NCBI GenBank assembly: GCA_910573755.1
Contig: CAJTBO010000010.1
Span: forward strand, 22,303-86,302
Source of the DNA: Lachnospiraceae bacterium
GTDB lineage: Bacteria > Bacillota > Clostridia > Lachnospirales > Lachnospiraceae
Reading direction: 5' to 3'
Length of the DNA: 64,000 nt
Below, one piece after another: positions 8,010 through 17,003 of this stretch (positions are counted from its first letter, which is position 1; every line of letters starts with the position of its first letter). The notes under the pieces are model-generated. The model was given only the letters and a program-made list of their open reading frames with translations. It did no database searches and had not been told where the DNA came from. Both the position numbers and the translations under genes were made by a program.

Positions 8010-11000
8010 CTAATGAAGATACTGCCTCAACACCTTCATAAAAATATCCATATCCAGAGGTTTTGAAATATGGGCATTCATGCCGTTCTTAATCGCGGCC
8101 TCTTTATCTTCCTCCAATGCATTTGCAGTCATCGCAATGATCGGAAGATTCTTCACATCTTTTCTCGGAAGGCTCCGGATCTCTCTGGTCGCTTCATAGC
8201 CGTTCATGATCGGCATCTGCACATCCATCAGGACTACGTCATAATAATTTTCTTCGGAGTTTCTCACCATATCCACCGCATCTGTTCCGTCCGGCGCCGA
8301 CTCCACTTCAAAACCTGCTTCTTCCAATATTACTTCCGCGATCTCCCGGTTCAGTTCAATATCCTCCACCAAAAGTACTCGTTTTCCGCTGAAATCATCC
8401 GTTATCCACGGTACGTTTTCCTCTTCCCTGCTGTTTAAATTATTTGCCACAAGCAGCGCGGACTTCAGATCGGACATAAACAGCGGTTTTGCACAGAAAG
8501 CTGTAATACCCGCTTCTTTCGCGTCCTCCTCAATATCAGTCCAGTCATAAGCTGTCAGAATGATGATCGGCGCCTCATCCCCCACTGCGCTGCGGATCTT
8601 TCTTGCGGTTTCTATGCCGCTCATCTCCGGCATCTGCCAGTCAATGATATAGGTATGATAAGAATCCCCCTCTTCATATGCCATCTTCGCACGGTACGCC
8701 GCTTCCCTGCCCGAGGTCGTCCATTCGGCACGCAGGCCGATCTGCTTCAGCATCTTGCTCACACTGTCGCAGATATTCAGATCGTCATCCACCACCAGCG
8801 CACGCAGGCCGTACAGTTCCTTGATCTGCTCCGCATTCTTTTCGATATCCTGCAGCTTCAGGCTTATCTCCACCGTAAACGTCGATCCCATGCCGACTTC
8901 ACTCTCCGCGCGAATCGTGCCGTTCATCATCTCCACGATATTTTTTGTGATCGCCATACCGAGGCCGGTGCCTTCAATTCCGCTGCGGGTCGTACTTGCC
9001 TCCCTCTCAAAAGGCTCAAAAACATGTTTCAAAAATTCCGACGTCATGCCGATACCGTTATCCTTGACAATAAAAATGTAATCCCCGTACCCATGGCGGA
9101 ACGTTGTTTTCTGCTTGATCCGGAAGGAAATGCTGCCCTTTGCCGGCGTATATTTTACGGCATTGCTCAGCAGATTGATAAATACCTGATTCAATTTCAG
9201 CGGATCTGCTATCACATCCTCATTGGTAACCTCAAATGTATCAATAAACAGTTCAAGCTGCTTCGCCTTTACCTGCGGCTGGATGATATTGACCAGATTG
9301 TGCATCAGTTCGGAAATATTGCATTCCTGTTCCTTGATCTGCACCTTTCCGCTCTCAATCCTGCTCATATCCAGAATATCATTGATCAGGCTGAGCAGGT
9401 GATTGCTGGAAGACAATACTTTCTGCAGACAGTCTCTAACCTGATCTTTATTATCGATATGGCTTACTGCGATCGTTGTAAATCCTATGATCGCATTCAT
9501 CGGCGTCCTGATATCATGGGACATATTGGAAAGGAATGTCGTTTTTGCCGCATTGGCATGCTGCGCCTGCATCAGCGCGTCCTGCAGCGCCTGAGTCTGC
9601 TGCCGCTGTTTCCGGACCTGTTCCGTGATCTCCTTTGTCACGACCATGACCATAATATCCCCGGTATCATTATCCGGCGTCATAATGAAGGACTGCCTTA
9701 CACACATCTGGCTTCCTGCCGGTGCGGCGCCCCAATAATCAACATTTACTTCCGCTTCCCCCTGTTCAAAACATTCCTTCAGATATTTTATATTTACCAC
9801 TCTGGAATATTCTTCAATAGACTCTTTCAAAATAAATTCTTTCCATTTTTCAAAACACTCCGAAGCCCTGCAGGGGACTTTCAGTCCGACCTTTTCCAGT
9901 ATGGATATTGTCTTTCCGTCCAGTTCCCGCACAATATCATTCTCTATGATATCCTTTGTCAGATTAAATTCAAACGTACAGACGGCATTTGATGTAATCG
10001 CTATCCGGTACTGCCTTTCTTTCCTGTCCGCCAGCGATCTCTCCGCCTGAATCCGCAGTTCCTTTTCCTTGATCTCCGTGATGATCTGCCTGCTGAACAG
10101 AACTTTATCCGCCCTGCCGTCTTTTCTCTCGATGCAGACAATATTGATATGCTCCCACTCCGCCTTGCCTTCGTGCTGGAAGTGGCATTCAAAGCACAGG
10201 CTGTCATTATCTTCCATCGCTTTTATTATGGAGTTCTTATCCAGCGACTGCGCAAGTTCCCTTCGGTCGCTTTCTTCCGTCAACAGATTGCACAAGTATT
10301 CCGTCAGTTCCTGATAACTGCCGTTTTCCGAAAGTTCTCCCTCTTCAGGCCTTGTTCCTGCCAGATAAATATAGGCATCCGTCTCAAAATCAACCATAGA
10401 GAAACGGGAAAACATTGTATCTACCCCTTTGATAATATATCCCATTTCCCGGTTTTCTTTCTCCAGCAGTTTTCTGTCCCGTCTTGCCCTGAAAAGCACA
10501 AGAATAATATAAACGATAAATAATCCGATCAGCATGGTTTCCAACTGCATTCCTACAAGATTTTCATCCCTCACCATACTTTCCGTCACATTTTTCGGAA
10601 ACGTCTGCACAAGAACAAAATTGTTTTCCGAAAGACGTCTCACGCAGATGTTATCCGTTTTGCTCCCGCTCTCACAGATAAAAGCCCCATTCCCTCCGCT
10701 CTCAAACACTTCCCTCACCTGTCTTGCAGTATTTTCATCCGTCATTCCGGTCTCCGTGAGCAGATCTATTATATTGTTCCCGTGCTCATTCACATCGGAA
10801 CATGCAAGAATCCTCTCATCCGGCATACAGAGGTATACCGCCGCATCCTCCCCGAAATAAGTGGTTGCAAGCATATCCTTTAAATATTTTTCCGCCAGAA
10901 AAGAGCCTCTGAGCACACCGATGACCTCTCCCTGATAAAAAAGCGGTGCATAAAAGCTAAGCATGGTCTCATTGTAAAGTATGGAATCAAATACGGCAGA

Positions 11001-11405
11001 AATGCCGCTCTCCCCCTGAATCCCATTCAGATAATAATCTCTTTCCGATGCATCGGAAACCCGTCCGTCATAAACATGGTTCATCCCCTCCCCATCGGTA
11101 AAGATCAATGTGTCAAATAAAGAATTATCTTTTATTTCCTCCAGCATCTGCGCTGTAATTTCCGGTTCTGTAAGGCTTTCTCCGACAAAATAAGAATAGG
11201 TGCTGATCCGGTTCAGTGCATTGCTCAATTCCTTATCGATCTTTTCCGCCGTCTGACGCGCCGAATCCGCCGCATAATCCTTGTTTCTTTCCCCTATACG
11301 TTTTCTGTTTTGCGTTGCATACCATTGAAATAAAATAATGATGCCGATCAAAAGCAGCACAACATACGCCCATTTCTGAAGATACTTTCTTTTTGTTTTT
11401 TTCAT
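8010..11405 (-). CDS. Hybrid sensor histidine kinase with two receiver domains
   Basis: A 1131-aa membrane-bound two-component hybrid kinase. A transmembrane helix (VVLLLIGIIILF, about 14-25) is followed by an extracellular sensor region of about 260 aa with a Cache-like pattern, and a second helix (MLIGLFIVYIILVLF) near 290-305. Cytoplasmic PAS-like segments follow, then HisKA with phospho-acceptor H630 in NMSHDIRTPMNAIIG. The ATPase has KDNGIGM and GTGLGMAI boxes. Two receivers end the protein, with phospho-acceptor D922 (IIDWQMPEMSG) and D1061 (VLLMDVQMP). There is no Hpt domain and no separate response regulator gene beside it, so its output partner lies elsewhere. The start is ATG 11405 with AAAGGAAAG ahead. 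The 5-prime leader contains a perfect 17-bp inverted repeat. Confidence 0.9.
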   Translation of the reverse strand: MKKTKRKYLQKWAYVVLLLIGIIILFQWYATQNRKRIGERNKDYAADSARQTAEKIDKELSNALNRISTYSYFVGESLTEPEITAQMLEEIKDNSLFDTLIFTDGEGMNHVYDGRVSDASERDYYLNGIQGESGISAVFDSILYNETMLSFYAPLFYQGEVIGVLRGSFLAEKYLKDMLATTYFGEDAAVYLCMPDERILACSDVNEHGNNIIDLLTETGMTDENTARQVREVFESGGNGAFICESGSKTDNICVRRLSENNFVLVQTFPKNVTESMVRDENLVGMQLETMLIGLFIVYIILVLFRARRDRKLLEKENREMGYIIKGVDTMFSRFSMVDFETDAYIYLAGTRPEEGELSENGSYQELTEYLCNLLTEESDRRELAQSLDKNSIIKAMEDNDSLCFECHFQHEGKAEWEHINIVCIERKDGRADKVLFSRQIITEIKEKELRIQAERSLADRKERQYRIAITSNAVCTFEFNLTKDIIENDIVRELDGKTISILEKVGLKVPCRASECFEKWKEFILKESIEEYSRVVNIKYLKECFEQGEAEVNVDYWGAAPAGSQMCVRQSFIMTPDNDTGDIMVMVVTKEITEQVRKQRQQTQALQDALMQAQHANAAKTTFLSNMSHDIRTPMNAIIGFTTIAVSHIDNKDQVRDCLQKVLSSSNHLLSLINDILDMSRIESGKVQIKEQECNISELMHNLVNIIQPQVKAKQLELFIDTFEVTNEDVIADPLKLNQVFINLLSNAVKYTPAKGSISFRIKQKTTFRHGYGDYIFIVKDNGIGMTSEFLKHVFEPFEREASTTRSGIEGTGLGMAITKNIVEMMNGTIRAESEVGMGSTFTVEISLKLQDIEKNAEQIKELYGLRALVVDDDLNICDSVSKMLKQIGLRAEWTTSGREAAYRAKMAYEEGDSYHTYIIDWQMPEMSGIETARKIRSAVGDEAPIIILTAYDWTDIEEDAKEAGITAFCAKPLFMSDLKSALLVANNLNSREEENVPWITDDFSGKRVLLVEDIELNREIAEVILEEAGFEVESAPDGTDAVDMVRNSEENYYDVVLMDVQMPIMNGYEATREIRSLPRKDVKNLPIIAMTANALEEDKEAAIKNGMNAHISKPLDMDIFMKVLRQYLH

Positions 11406-11433
11406 AAATACACTTTCCTTTGCCCGAATCTGA

Positions 11434-11482
11434 AAATTAATAAAATGAAACTAAAAACCCCCTAATTTCATTTTATTAATTT
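11434..11482. repeat. Perfect 17-bp inverted repeat upstream of the hybrid kinase
   Basis: AAATTAATAAAATGAAA pairs exactly with TTTCATTTTATTAATTT across a 15-base spacer containing a CCCCC/GGGGG tract. It starts 29 bases before the kinase start codon, so it may be an operator or a leader hairpin in the kinase mRNA. The AT-only arms without a T tract argue against a plain terminator. Confidence 0.6.
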
Positions 11483-11608
11483 CTTATGCTTTGTCAACAA
11501 GGAAAAATCTAATGCCGGGAAATGCTTTTCACGCATGTCCCCGCCAACTCAGCTCTCCGCCGCTTTTCGCAGTTGACCGGTTTCCGAAGTGCTCCGAAAT
11601 GCAAAAAT

Positions 11609-11649
11609 CCGGGAGCCGAAATTGTTCTTCAAACAACTCCGGCTCTCGG
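11609..11649 (-). terminator. Intrinsic terminator in the gap downstream of the KilA-N pseudogene
   Basis: A long imperfect GC-rich stem with ATTTTTG directly after it on the minus strand. It is about 270 bases beyond the KilA-N stop, so it may once have served a gene now lost. Confidence 0.5.
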
Positions 11650-11783
11650 AAACACCCATTCCAACACTTTTTAAGTTTTTATTTTGCGGCCTGCGACATC
11701 AATACCACGCACTCAACGGTATTACCTCTTTCCCACAAAATAAGTGTTCTTAGCCTCAAAAGAGTTGAATATTATTTATTCAC

Positions 11784-11818
11784 TAGTACAGCATTGTTTA
11801 AATAACAATGCTGTACTA
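11784..11818. repeat. Perfect 15-bp hairpin
   Basis: TAGTACAGCATTGTT and AACAATGCTGTACTA are exact complements around the loop TAAAT. It has no T tract and no adjacent start codon; it could be a recombination or insertion-element end or a terminator of the KilA-N transcript. Confidence 0.55.
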
Positions 11819-11920
11819 TCAGCTTTCCGTTGATACCCTCTTAAATTATCCATTATTTTTTTACAGCAGATCAAAACAAGATATTTTCCTATACCGTATC
11901 CATAATAATTTCTGAAAATC

Positions 11921-12771
11921 CTAATTACTAATTTCACTTCTCAATCCTGGTAGGTTATTTAAACTCACTGTTTCCAATGTCTGCAACTGTTGCACTGCCA
12001 ACTGTCGAAGTAATTCCATTCTTTCTCTTTGATTCTTCCCTTGATTAATCAAAACAGCATTATAGCTTTCCAGATTGGCAAGCACTAATAATTGGTTTAG
12101 TGTTGCCACATCTCTCATGTTTCCTTTTACGGTTGGATTTTCGTCCTTCCACTGTTTCGCTGTTTTTCCGAACAAAACAACGTTCAACATATCTGCTTCA
12201 TTGGCGTATGTATAAGATACCTGTGCAGGAGTTAGTTCTGGTGGAATCAAATTGTCCTTAATTGCATCTGTATGTATCCTATAATTTAACTTGGAAATCT
12301 CTCTATTTAGGTTCCAATTTAGAGATAACCGACTATTTTCATCTGTCTTTAATCTCCTGTAATCTTTCATAATGTATAACTGAAATTCAGGAGAAATCCA
12401 TGTTGCAAAGGACATCGCAATATCACTATGGGCATATGTCCCGCCATATCGTCCTGCTTTTGAAACAATACCAATAGCATCCGTAGCCTCTATCCATTTT
12501 TTTGGTGACATTGTAAATGCATTCGCTCCTGCTTGTTTTCTAAACCCCTCGAATTCGAGGGGTTTAAAATCTGGATTATGAAGTCTTTCCATAATCCCAG
12601 AAATTCTATCACATCACTATTTCTCATCCAGTTTTGAATAACCGCCGTTGGGTCATCGCTCTTATACCGGGCAATATCCGTCAATGAAATAAATTCATTT
12701 TCAAAATCCTGCGTATAAATTCCAATATCTATTCCATTTGCATGAATTGTATCCTTAATTATTTTTCCCAT
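11921..12771 (-). pseudogene. KilA-N domain protein, broken by a one-base deletion
   Basis: Two overlapping frames together make one protein of about 283 aa. The first part, from ATG 12771 (GGAGGAG ahead), reads MGKIIKDTIHANGIDIGIY through FLGLW. The second, from about 12590, reads ERLHNPDFKPLEFEGF and ends at 11921. The join needs one extra G in TTATGG-AAAGACTT near 12590. The combined protein is a KilA-N domain (PF04383) protein: FISLTDIARY, WMRN, TYAHSDIAMSFATWISPEF. A conserved C-terminal region with LNREISKLNYRIHTDAI follows. These are phage or mobile-element DNA-binding proteins of unclear role. Either a true frameshift or a sequencing error; a perfect palindrome lies about 25 bases away. 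Confidence 0.8.
12541..12566. repeat. 26-bp perfect palindrome inside the KilA-N gene
   Basis: TAAACCCCTCGAA is followed at once by its exact complement TTCGAGGGGTTTA, with no spacer. On the minus strand it encodes FKPLEFEGF. Such a loopless palindrome can promote slippage or cruciform formation and lies about 25 bases from the frameshift. Confidence 0.8.
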
Positions 12772-12849
12772 CGCTCCTCCTTTAATAATATCACAAACTT
12801 TCTCAAGCATTGTAACTGCTTCTTCTCTTAGATATATTCCGCCAAATAG

Positions 12850-13125
12850 TCATTTGTTTTCATCTTCCCACATCTCCCGATATTCTTCAATATAAAACTT
12901 AATACAGCCAGGATATACATACAAATATCTTCTACACACCCTTTTATATAATTTCAATATTTTTTCATCACATGCAAAATCCAGTAGATACTCCAACAAA
13001 TGCGACAATTCATCTTCTGACACAATTCTGCTACACACATCTTCAACCAACGGCAAATATAACTCATAGGCTTTTTGATGTATTTCAACTATTTGCTCTG
13101 CAATCTGATAAATCCTCTCATCCAT
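12850..13125 (-). CDS. Small acidic hypothetical protein
   Basis: A 91-aa protein that I do not recognise, predicted to be all-helical and acidic, starting MDERIYQIAEQIVEIH and ending in MWEDENK. It has three Cys (CSRIV, DFACDE, RVCRRY). The ATG at 13125 has GAGGT seven bases ahead and shares its A with the TAA of the RlmD-like remnant upstream (TAATG), so it was probably translationally coupled to that gene when intact. Base composition is low in G+C like the neighbouring KilA-N gene. Confidence 0.6.
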   Translation of the reverse strand: MDERIYQIAEQIVEIHQKAYELYLPLVEDVCSRIVSEDELSHLLEYLLDFACDEKILKLYKRVCRRYLYVYPGCIKFYIEEYREMWEDENK

Positions 13126-13628
13126 TAAATTACCTCAAAATATTTAAGTGCGTCCGTTATCGCTTCTACCTTCTCTTTCGGTGGACGCTTCCTCGGATAC
13201 TTTAATTCTTCTACTGCATTAGGCGCACCATACATCGTAAATCCCAGAGACCTTTTCACCTCTGCAATATACGCAGTATGTACTTTAAATCCATATTTCT
13301 TTTCAACATATTCCTGTATTATTTTATATGTAATTTTCGGTTTCGGCTAATATTTCTTTGCCCTCTCTGCTATTGCATCTAAAGGTACTTTCCCTTCACC
13401 TTCTCCAAATTCCATCGTAACATTAATGACACTATCTGGTGATTTGTGGGCCAAAAGTACAATAATCTCCACATGGCTCGATTGCTCCAGATTGATGTCA
13501 GATTTTAGCGGTCGTTCGTGGGAATTTATCAAAGCGTGTTTTTTCAATAAAACACACCGTTTTTTACCCTTGTCCGTTCTCGGAAACAGGTCAAAGACCT
13601 TGCTCCTACCTATAATATGCAAATCCAC
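13125..13628 (-). pseudogene. Remnant of an RlmD/RumA-like C-terminal module with an in-frame stop
   Basis: The minus strand reads SHVEIIVLLAHKSPDS, INVTMEFGEGEGKVPLDAIA and ERAKKY, then TAG at 13349-13347. It continues in the same frame with PKPKITYKIIQEYVEKKYGF, KVHTAYIAEVKRSLG, NAVEELKYPRKRPP and VEAITDALKYFEVI to the TAA at 13125. This tail is the module seen at the C-terminus of many Clostridia proteins annotated as 23S rRNA (uracil-5-)-methyltransferase RlmD. The methyltransferase domain itself is absent. A short DLFPRT segment upstream may be the degraded link to the core. So this is a fragment with a nonsense codon between two conserved halves. Confidence 0.6.
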
Positions 13629-13702
13629 ATAATCGCCGACCGCTTCAAGACTTCGCTCTGAGGGAACAAGTCAGAAATCCCATCGCCTCAACTTTAGAAT
13701 TC

Positions 13703-14290
13703 TTATACGTCAGGCTTTTCTCCAAATTCGAATCTTGCCTTTCCTGCTGCAATAGCAGCAACCGCAACTTCCTCTTCCGTCTTATCAGGAACAACCCATA
13801 AGCCCTTTACGAATCTGGAATAGTACTCATCCTCTATAAGCTCCTTGGGAGCTTGAATGCGATAATTGTCAGGATACTTTTCAGACGGCCACTCCCAGAC
13901 ATATTCCAGTATTCCAAAGAACTCTCCGATGCGTATGGCGCATAAATTCGGCGACCCAATAAGGACTGAGTACTTTATATTCTCATTATCAAGTCTACGG
14001 CAGAATTCTTCGCACTTTTTTATTTCGTCCAAACTCAACGGTTTCCCTTTGATCTCGAACCACCTATTCAAGCTTGGAATATAAAAATCCGGAAGATATC
14101 TGGTTCCATCCATTTCGAATCCTTCGATTTCATATTCATAAGTTAGGCCGACTGCATTGAAAAAGACTGCCCAGCGAGCTTCAAGTCGACTGCGAAATCG
14201 ATGTCCGTCATATTCTGTTTCAATTGCTTTAATATCATTACTCACGGACGAATAAGCCTCCTTCTTCAAATGTAACATAATTACCATCAT
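13703..14290 (-). CDS. PD-(D/E)XK nuclease-like protein of the defence operon
   Basis: A 195-aa protein with a nuclease-like core: FRSRLEARWAVFF (helix with E), then YLPDFYIP and RWFEIKGKPLS. The last two give the D...ExK pattern of PD-(D/E)XK enzymes and resemble phage or plasmid restriction-endonuclease-like proteins. The C-terminal half (EYVWEWPSEKYPDNYRIQ) is unfamiliar. It starts at ATG 14290 inside ATGATGG, overlapping the stop of the SEC-C gene, so the two are translationally coupled. It is the last gene of the long restriction operon. Nuclease activity is inferred from motifs only. Confidence 0.65.
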   Translation of the reverse strand: MMVIMLHLKKEAYSSVSNDIKAIETEYDGHRFRSRLEARWAVFFNAVGLTYEYEIEGFEMDGTRYLPDFYIPSLNRWFEIKGKPLSLDEIKKCEEFCRRLDNENIKYSVLIGSPNLCAIRIGEFFGILEYVWEWPSEKYPDNYRIQAPKELIEDEYYSRFVKGLWVVPDKTEEEVAVAAIAAGKARFEFGEKPDV

Positions 14291-14916
14291 TCATGTCTTA
14301 TAAGAACTCTCTTCGTGTCCTTGTATTTTTCACGTAATGATGGAATATTTATATCAGTACTTAATACTTCACGTACGACGCCCCATAGACCATCTTTTTC
14401 GTCTGGAAAGCTATCCATATACTGATTGAATGGAAGCTCCATCATGAACTTTGCCTGATCCTCGATGCCTCTGCCCGGAACACCATAATCCAGTATAGGA
14501 GGCATCCCAGTTTCGATATCTTTTCCAAAAATAATGACTCCTGATGCCGGTGCTCCTCCAAGCAAGGTCATACTTATCGCAAGATCAATCATTTTATCAT
14601 TAAGGCTAATCCATGAGTGATCAAAGTACAATCCTTGCCCAAGCACCTCACCTATACATAGATCAGGTTTGTATCCGATCTCAGACAGGCAAACATATAA
14701 CGCAGCGCACGAAGCGTGGCAGGCACCCCACCATTGTTTTCTATCCATGTACCTGTACACGTTTGCCAGAACATCCCCGACATCTTCTTTATAGCCGTTC
14801 TCTTTAACTGCATATCTTATTTGCTCCGGAACACTCATTGTGTCCTTTCTTAAACAGCAATTCTTATATTTCTTTCCGCTTCCACATGGACACGGATCAT
14901 TTCTACCAATTTTCAT
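14287..14916 (-). CDS. SEC-C zinc-motif protein
   Basis: A 209-aa protein. The N-terminus is a SEC-C metal-binding motif, MKIGRNDPCPCGSGKKYKNC, with ligands C9, C11, C20 and C21/H. The remaining 180 residues form an uncharacterised domain (QWWGACHASCAALYVCLSEIG; FDHSWISLNDKMIDLAISMT). The latter resembles a papain-like arrangement of C and H residues, but I cannot assign a catalytic triad. The start at 14916 has AAGGAG six bases ahead; earlier in-frame ATGs overlap the preceding gene and lack a site. It lies between the GmrSD-like gene and a nuclease-like gene and probably assists them. Confidence 0.75.
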   Translation of the reverse strand: MKIGRNDPCPCGSGKKYKNCCLRKDTMSVPEQIRYAVKENGYKEDVGDVLANVYRYMDRKQWWGACHASCAALYVCLSEIGYKPDLCIGEVLGQGLYFDHSWISLNDKMIDLAISMTLLGGAPASGVIIFGKDIETGMPPILDYGVPGRGIEDQAKFMMELPFNQYMDSFPDEKDGLWGVVREVLSTDINIPSLREKYKDTKRVLIRHE

Positions 14917-14929
14917 TAAAACTCCTTCT

Positions 14930-16999
14930 TTATTCATCAGCCTGTTTGCTGTATGACTGCTCAATCAGTTCCATCACATCGTCAATCTCTGACGTATGTT
15001 CAAAGAACACCTCAACATCGCCATTGCCCCATCTGCCAAGACCAGTGATGTCCTTGCACAGCCCCTTTGGATCATGAATCTCCGAAAACTTCATATTCAA
15101 AGAAATTCGAAGACGCTGTTTCTGAACGACAATATCAACGAAATTGGTATCCAACTTGTAGGCGATATACAGCTTCTTAAACTCACGCTTCACATCCGGT
15201 GACAGGTTGCAAATTCGTCTGTCGAGCATGTCAAAAAGAGTCCGTGTAAATGCATTGATATCGTAAGAGTTAATCGTGTATTTCTGGGCAGGCTTTTCCT
15301 CTACCTGATATGGTGCAAGTTCAGCCGCAGTAATCTCCGGATAAGTCCAGATCTGTTCTGCCTTTTCGGCCAGCAGCTTTGCACGTTCTTTTATGTGCTG
15401 CTCATTCCACTCTGTCAGCTTTACCAGATAGGCATTAAGGCGCAGAGCGCTTTCTTTGAATCCACCTTCCATATCCATTTTTACCATAAATGGATTATCG
15501 CTCATTTCCGAGTTATAAGCTGTTAGTGTCAGGTTCCCTATTGTGTGCAGGTAGGTTTTCTGAACTTCTTTCCAATTTGCGCCAAGCATAATCTTCCACT
15601 CGTCACGTGGATTGCTGTTCTGTGGCATAATGTGTTCAATCGTATAATTCTCGATAATGATTGGAGCTTTGTTCCCAAAGTTTTCAAGGTGGCTGAGAAT
15701 GAAGTTTCTGGAACGCATATTGTAAATGTCACGGGACACAAATGCCTTCTCGAATTTCTCATCATCCGGGAACTCTTTATAGTCATCGCGCAGTACGAAA
15801 AAGGCCTTAATAGAATTCATATAATCATCGGTCTTGATTTCATTACGCAGCGTCGCAAAAGTCTTATTAAGCGAATTCGTCGGGATGTCGCAGATGCTTC
15901 TACGAAATACATAACTGATGCACATCTTGATAATCTCAATAAGATCATCTTCCGTGATAACGCCCTCTGTGCAATCGTTATGCACTTTGAGCAAGAACGG
16001 GAATGCTACTTCCATGCGAAGATCGCCAATATCTGAGTACAAAGATTTCAAGACAGACTTTTCACTCCTGCGGAATACCATGTTTGTATAGTAGGTAGCA
16101 TAGGTCAGCAGGTCGGCACAAAGTTCCCGAATCGTGCTGAATTCGCAATTCAAATGATACGCTTTGAATCCCTCATAAACCCGGTCGATCTTCGGGATGC
16201 GCGTAGTCTTCATCGTCAGGTAATCACGGAAAAATCTATCCATGACAGAGTCCTGCTTCTCATAATCAAAGAGCAACTCCATCGGTCTCCACATGTGCTC
16301 ATATACATACCGCTGTTCTGAAGGTTCAAGTCCCATGAGTACATAGTTTCGAATGAGGTCAGATTCAGATAATTCTTTACCTGTAGAGTTCAAGCTTTCA
16401 AAAATTGCCTGTGCATCATCCACATTTCGGTCAAGTGTAATATTTACAATCTGGAGTTTACCGATAGCCTCATAGACATCTTTCGGCTGCAACTCCATAT
16501 CGGCTATCTTACCGGCAAAAAAGTTATAGTTCGACAAGATGCGTGACAGACCGGGATCACTGATTGGCTTCTTCTCAACGAGACTAATCAGCAGGTCGCG
16601 GTCAGTTTCTGTTAGAAGCAATTTGTACCTCTCGTCACCATCCTCATATTCATTCTTCAGAAGCATATTGTCGATTCGACGAGCATTGATAGTGCCATCT
16701 TCCGGATGTTCTTCCGCATAGTCGCGGAGTGCAATCAGCAGCAAGCTCAGCGTGGTTAAACGCTGCTGCCCATCAATTATCATATATTTCTGAACACCGG
16801 TCGGCATCGCCTGCTCCGCAATATTTACGATTGAGCCAACAAAGTGACCGGCCTTATCTTTTTTCTGCATGTCAACGATATCATTCCAAAGACGACTGCA
16901 TTGTTCCGTCTCCCAACTGTAGTATCTCTGATATACGGGAATGAGAAACTGCTTATTTCCATTTAAGATGGCGTAGATATTACCTTTTGTCGCGTCCAT
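14930..16999 (-). CDS. GmrSD-type restriction enzyme (DUF262 + DUF1524 + DUF5655-like)
   Basis: A 689-aa single-chain type IV-like restriction protein. The N-terminal DUF262 (GmrS-like, ParB-fold NTPase) shows FLIPVYQRYYSWE and the signature IIDGQQRLTTLS (residues 75-86). A middle helical region follows. The DUF1524 HNH-type nuclease (GmrD-like) shows YTIEHIMPQN, then a linker and YLHTIGNLTLTAYNSEMS, giving the H...N/H metal site. The C-terminal part (QRLRISLNMKFSEI, LGRWGNGDVEV) matches DUF5655. The known family cuts phage DNA with modified, often glucosylated, bases. It starts four bases after HsdR, with a ribosome site inside the end of hsdR, so it is cotranscribed with a type I system, giving cover against both unmodified and modified DNA. 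Confidence 0.88.
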   Translation of the reverse strand: MDATKGNIYAILNGNKQFLIPVYQRYYSWETEQCSRLWNDIVDMQKKDKAGHFVGSIVNIAEQAMPTGVQKYMIIDGQQRLTTLSLLLIALRDYAEEHPEDGTINARRIDNMLLKNEYEDGDERYKLLLTETDRDLLISLVEKKPISDPGLSRILSNYNFFAGKIADMELQPKDVYEAIGKLQIVNITLDRNVDDAQAIFESLNSTGKELSESDLIRNYVLMGLEPSEQRYVYEHMWRPMELLFDYEKQDSVMDRFFRDYLTMKTTRIPKIDRVYEGFKAYHLNCEFSTIRELCADLLTYATYYTNMVFRRSEKSVLKSLYSDIGDLRMEVAFPFLLKVHNDCTEGVITEDDLIEIIKMCISYVFRRSICDIPTNSLNKTFATLRNEIKTDDYMNSIKAFFVLRDDYKEFPDDEKFEKAFVSRDIYNMRSRNFILSHLENFGNKAPIIIENYTIEHIMPQNSNPRDEWKIMLGANWKEVQKTYLHTIGNLTLTAYNSEMSDNPFMVKMDMEGGFKESALRLNAYLVKLTEWNEQHIKERAKLLAEKAEQIWTYPEITAAELAPYQVEEKPAQKYTINSYDINAFTRTLFDMLDRRICNLSPDVKREFKKLYIAYKLDTNFVDIVVQKQRLRISLNMKFSEIHDPKGLCKDITGLGRWGNGDVEVFFEHTSEIDDVMELIEQSYSKQADE

Positions 17000-17003
17000 T
17001 TGG

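Larger units (their letters stand above)
11483..11920. other. 438-bp gene-free gap with two strong hairpins
   Basis: No credible gene. The stretch holds a GC-rich imperfect hairpin at 11609-11649 (CCGGGAGCCG pairing with CGGCTCTCGG), followed on the minus strand by ATTTTT, so it reads as a minus-strand terminator. It also holds a perfect 15-bp hairpin at 11784-11818. Composition drops sharply to AT-rich after about 11690, marking the border of the accessory region. Confidence 0.6.

Noticed and set aside
8655..9992. 445-codon plus-strand frame opposite the hybrid kinase
   Set aside because: Shadow of the kinase; no ribosome site or domain.
13125..13628. Intact RlmD 23S rRNA methyltransferase
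   Set aside because: Only the C-terminal module is present and it contains a TAG; no SAM-binding or catalytic motif is seen.
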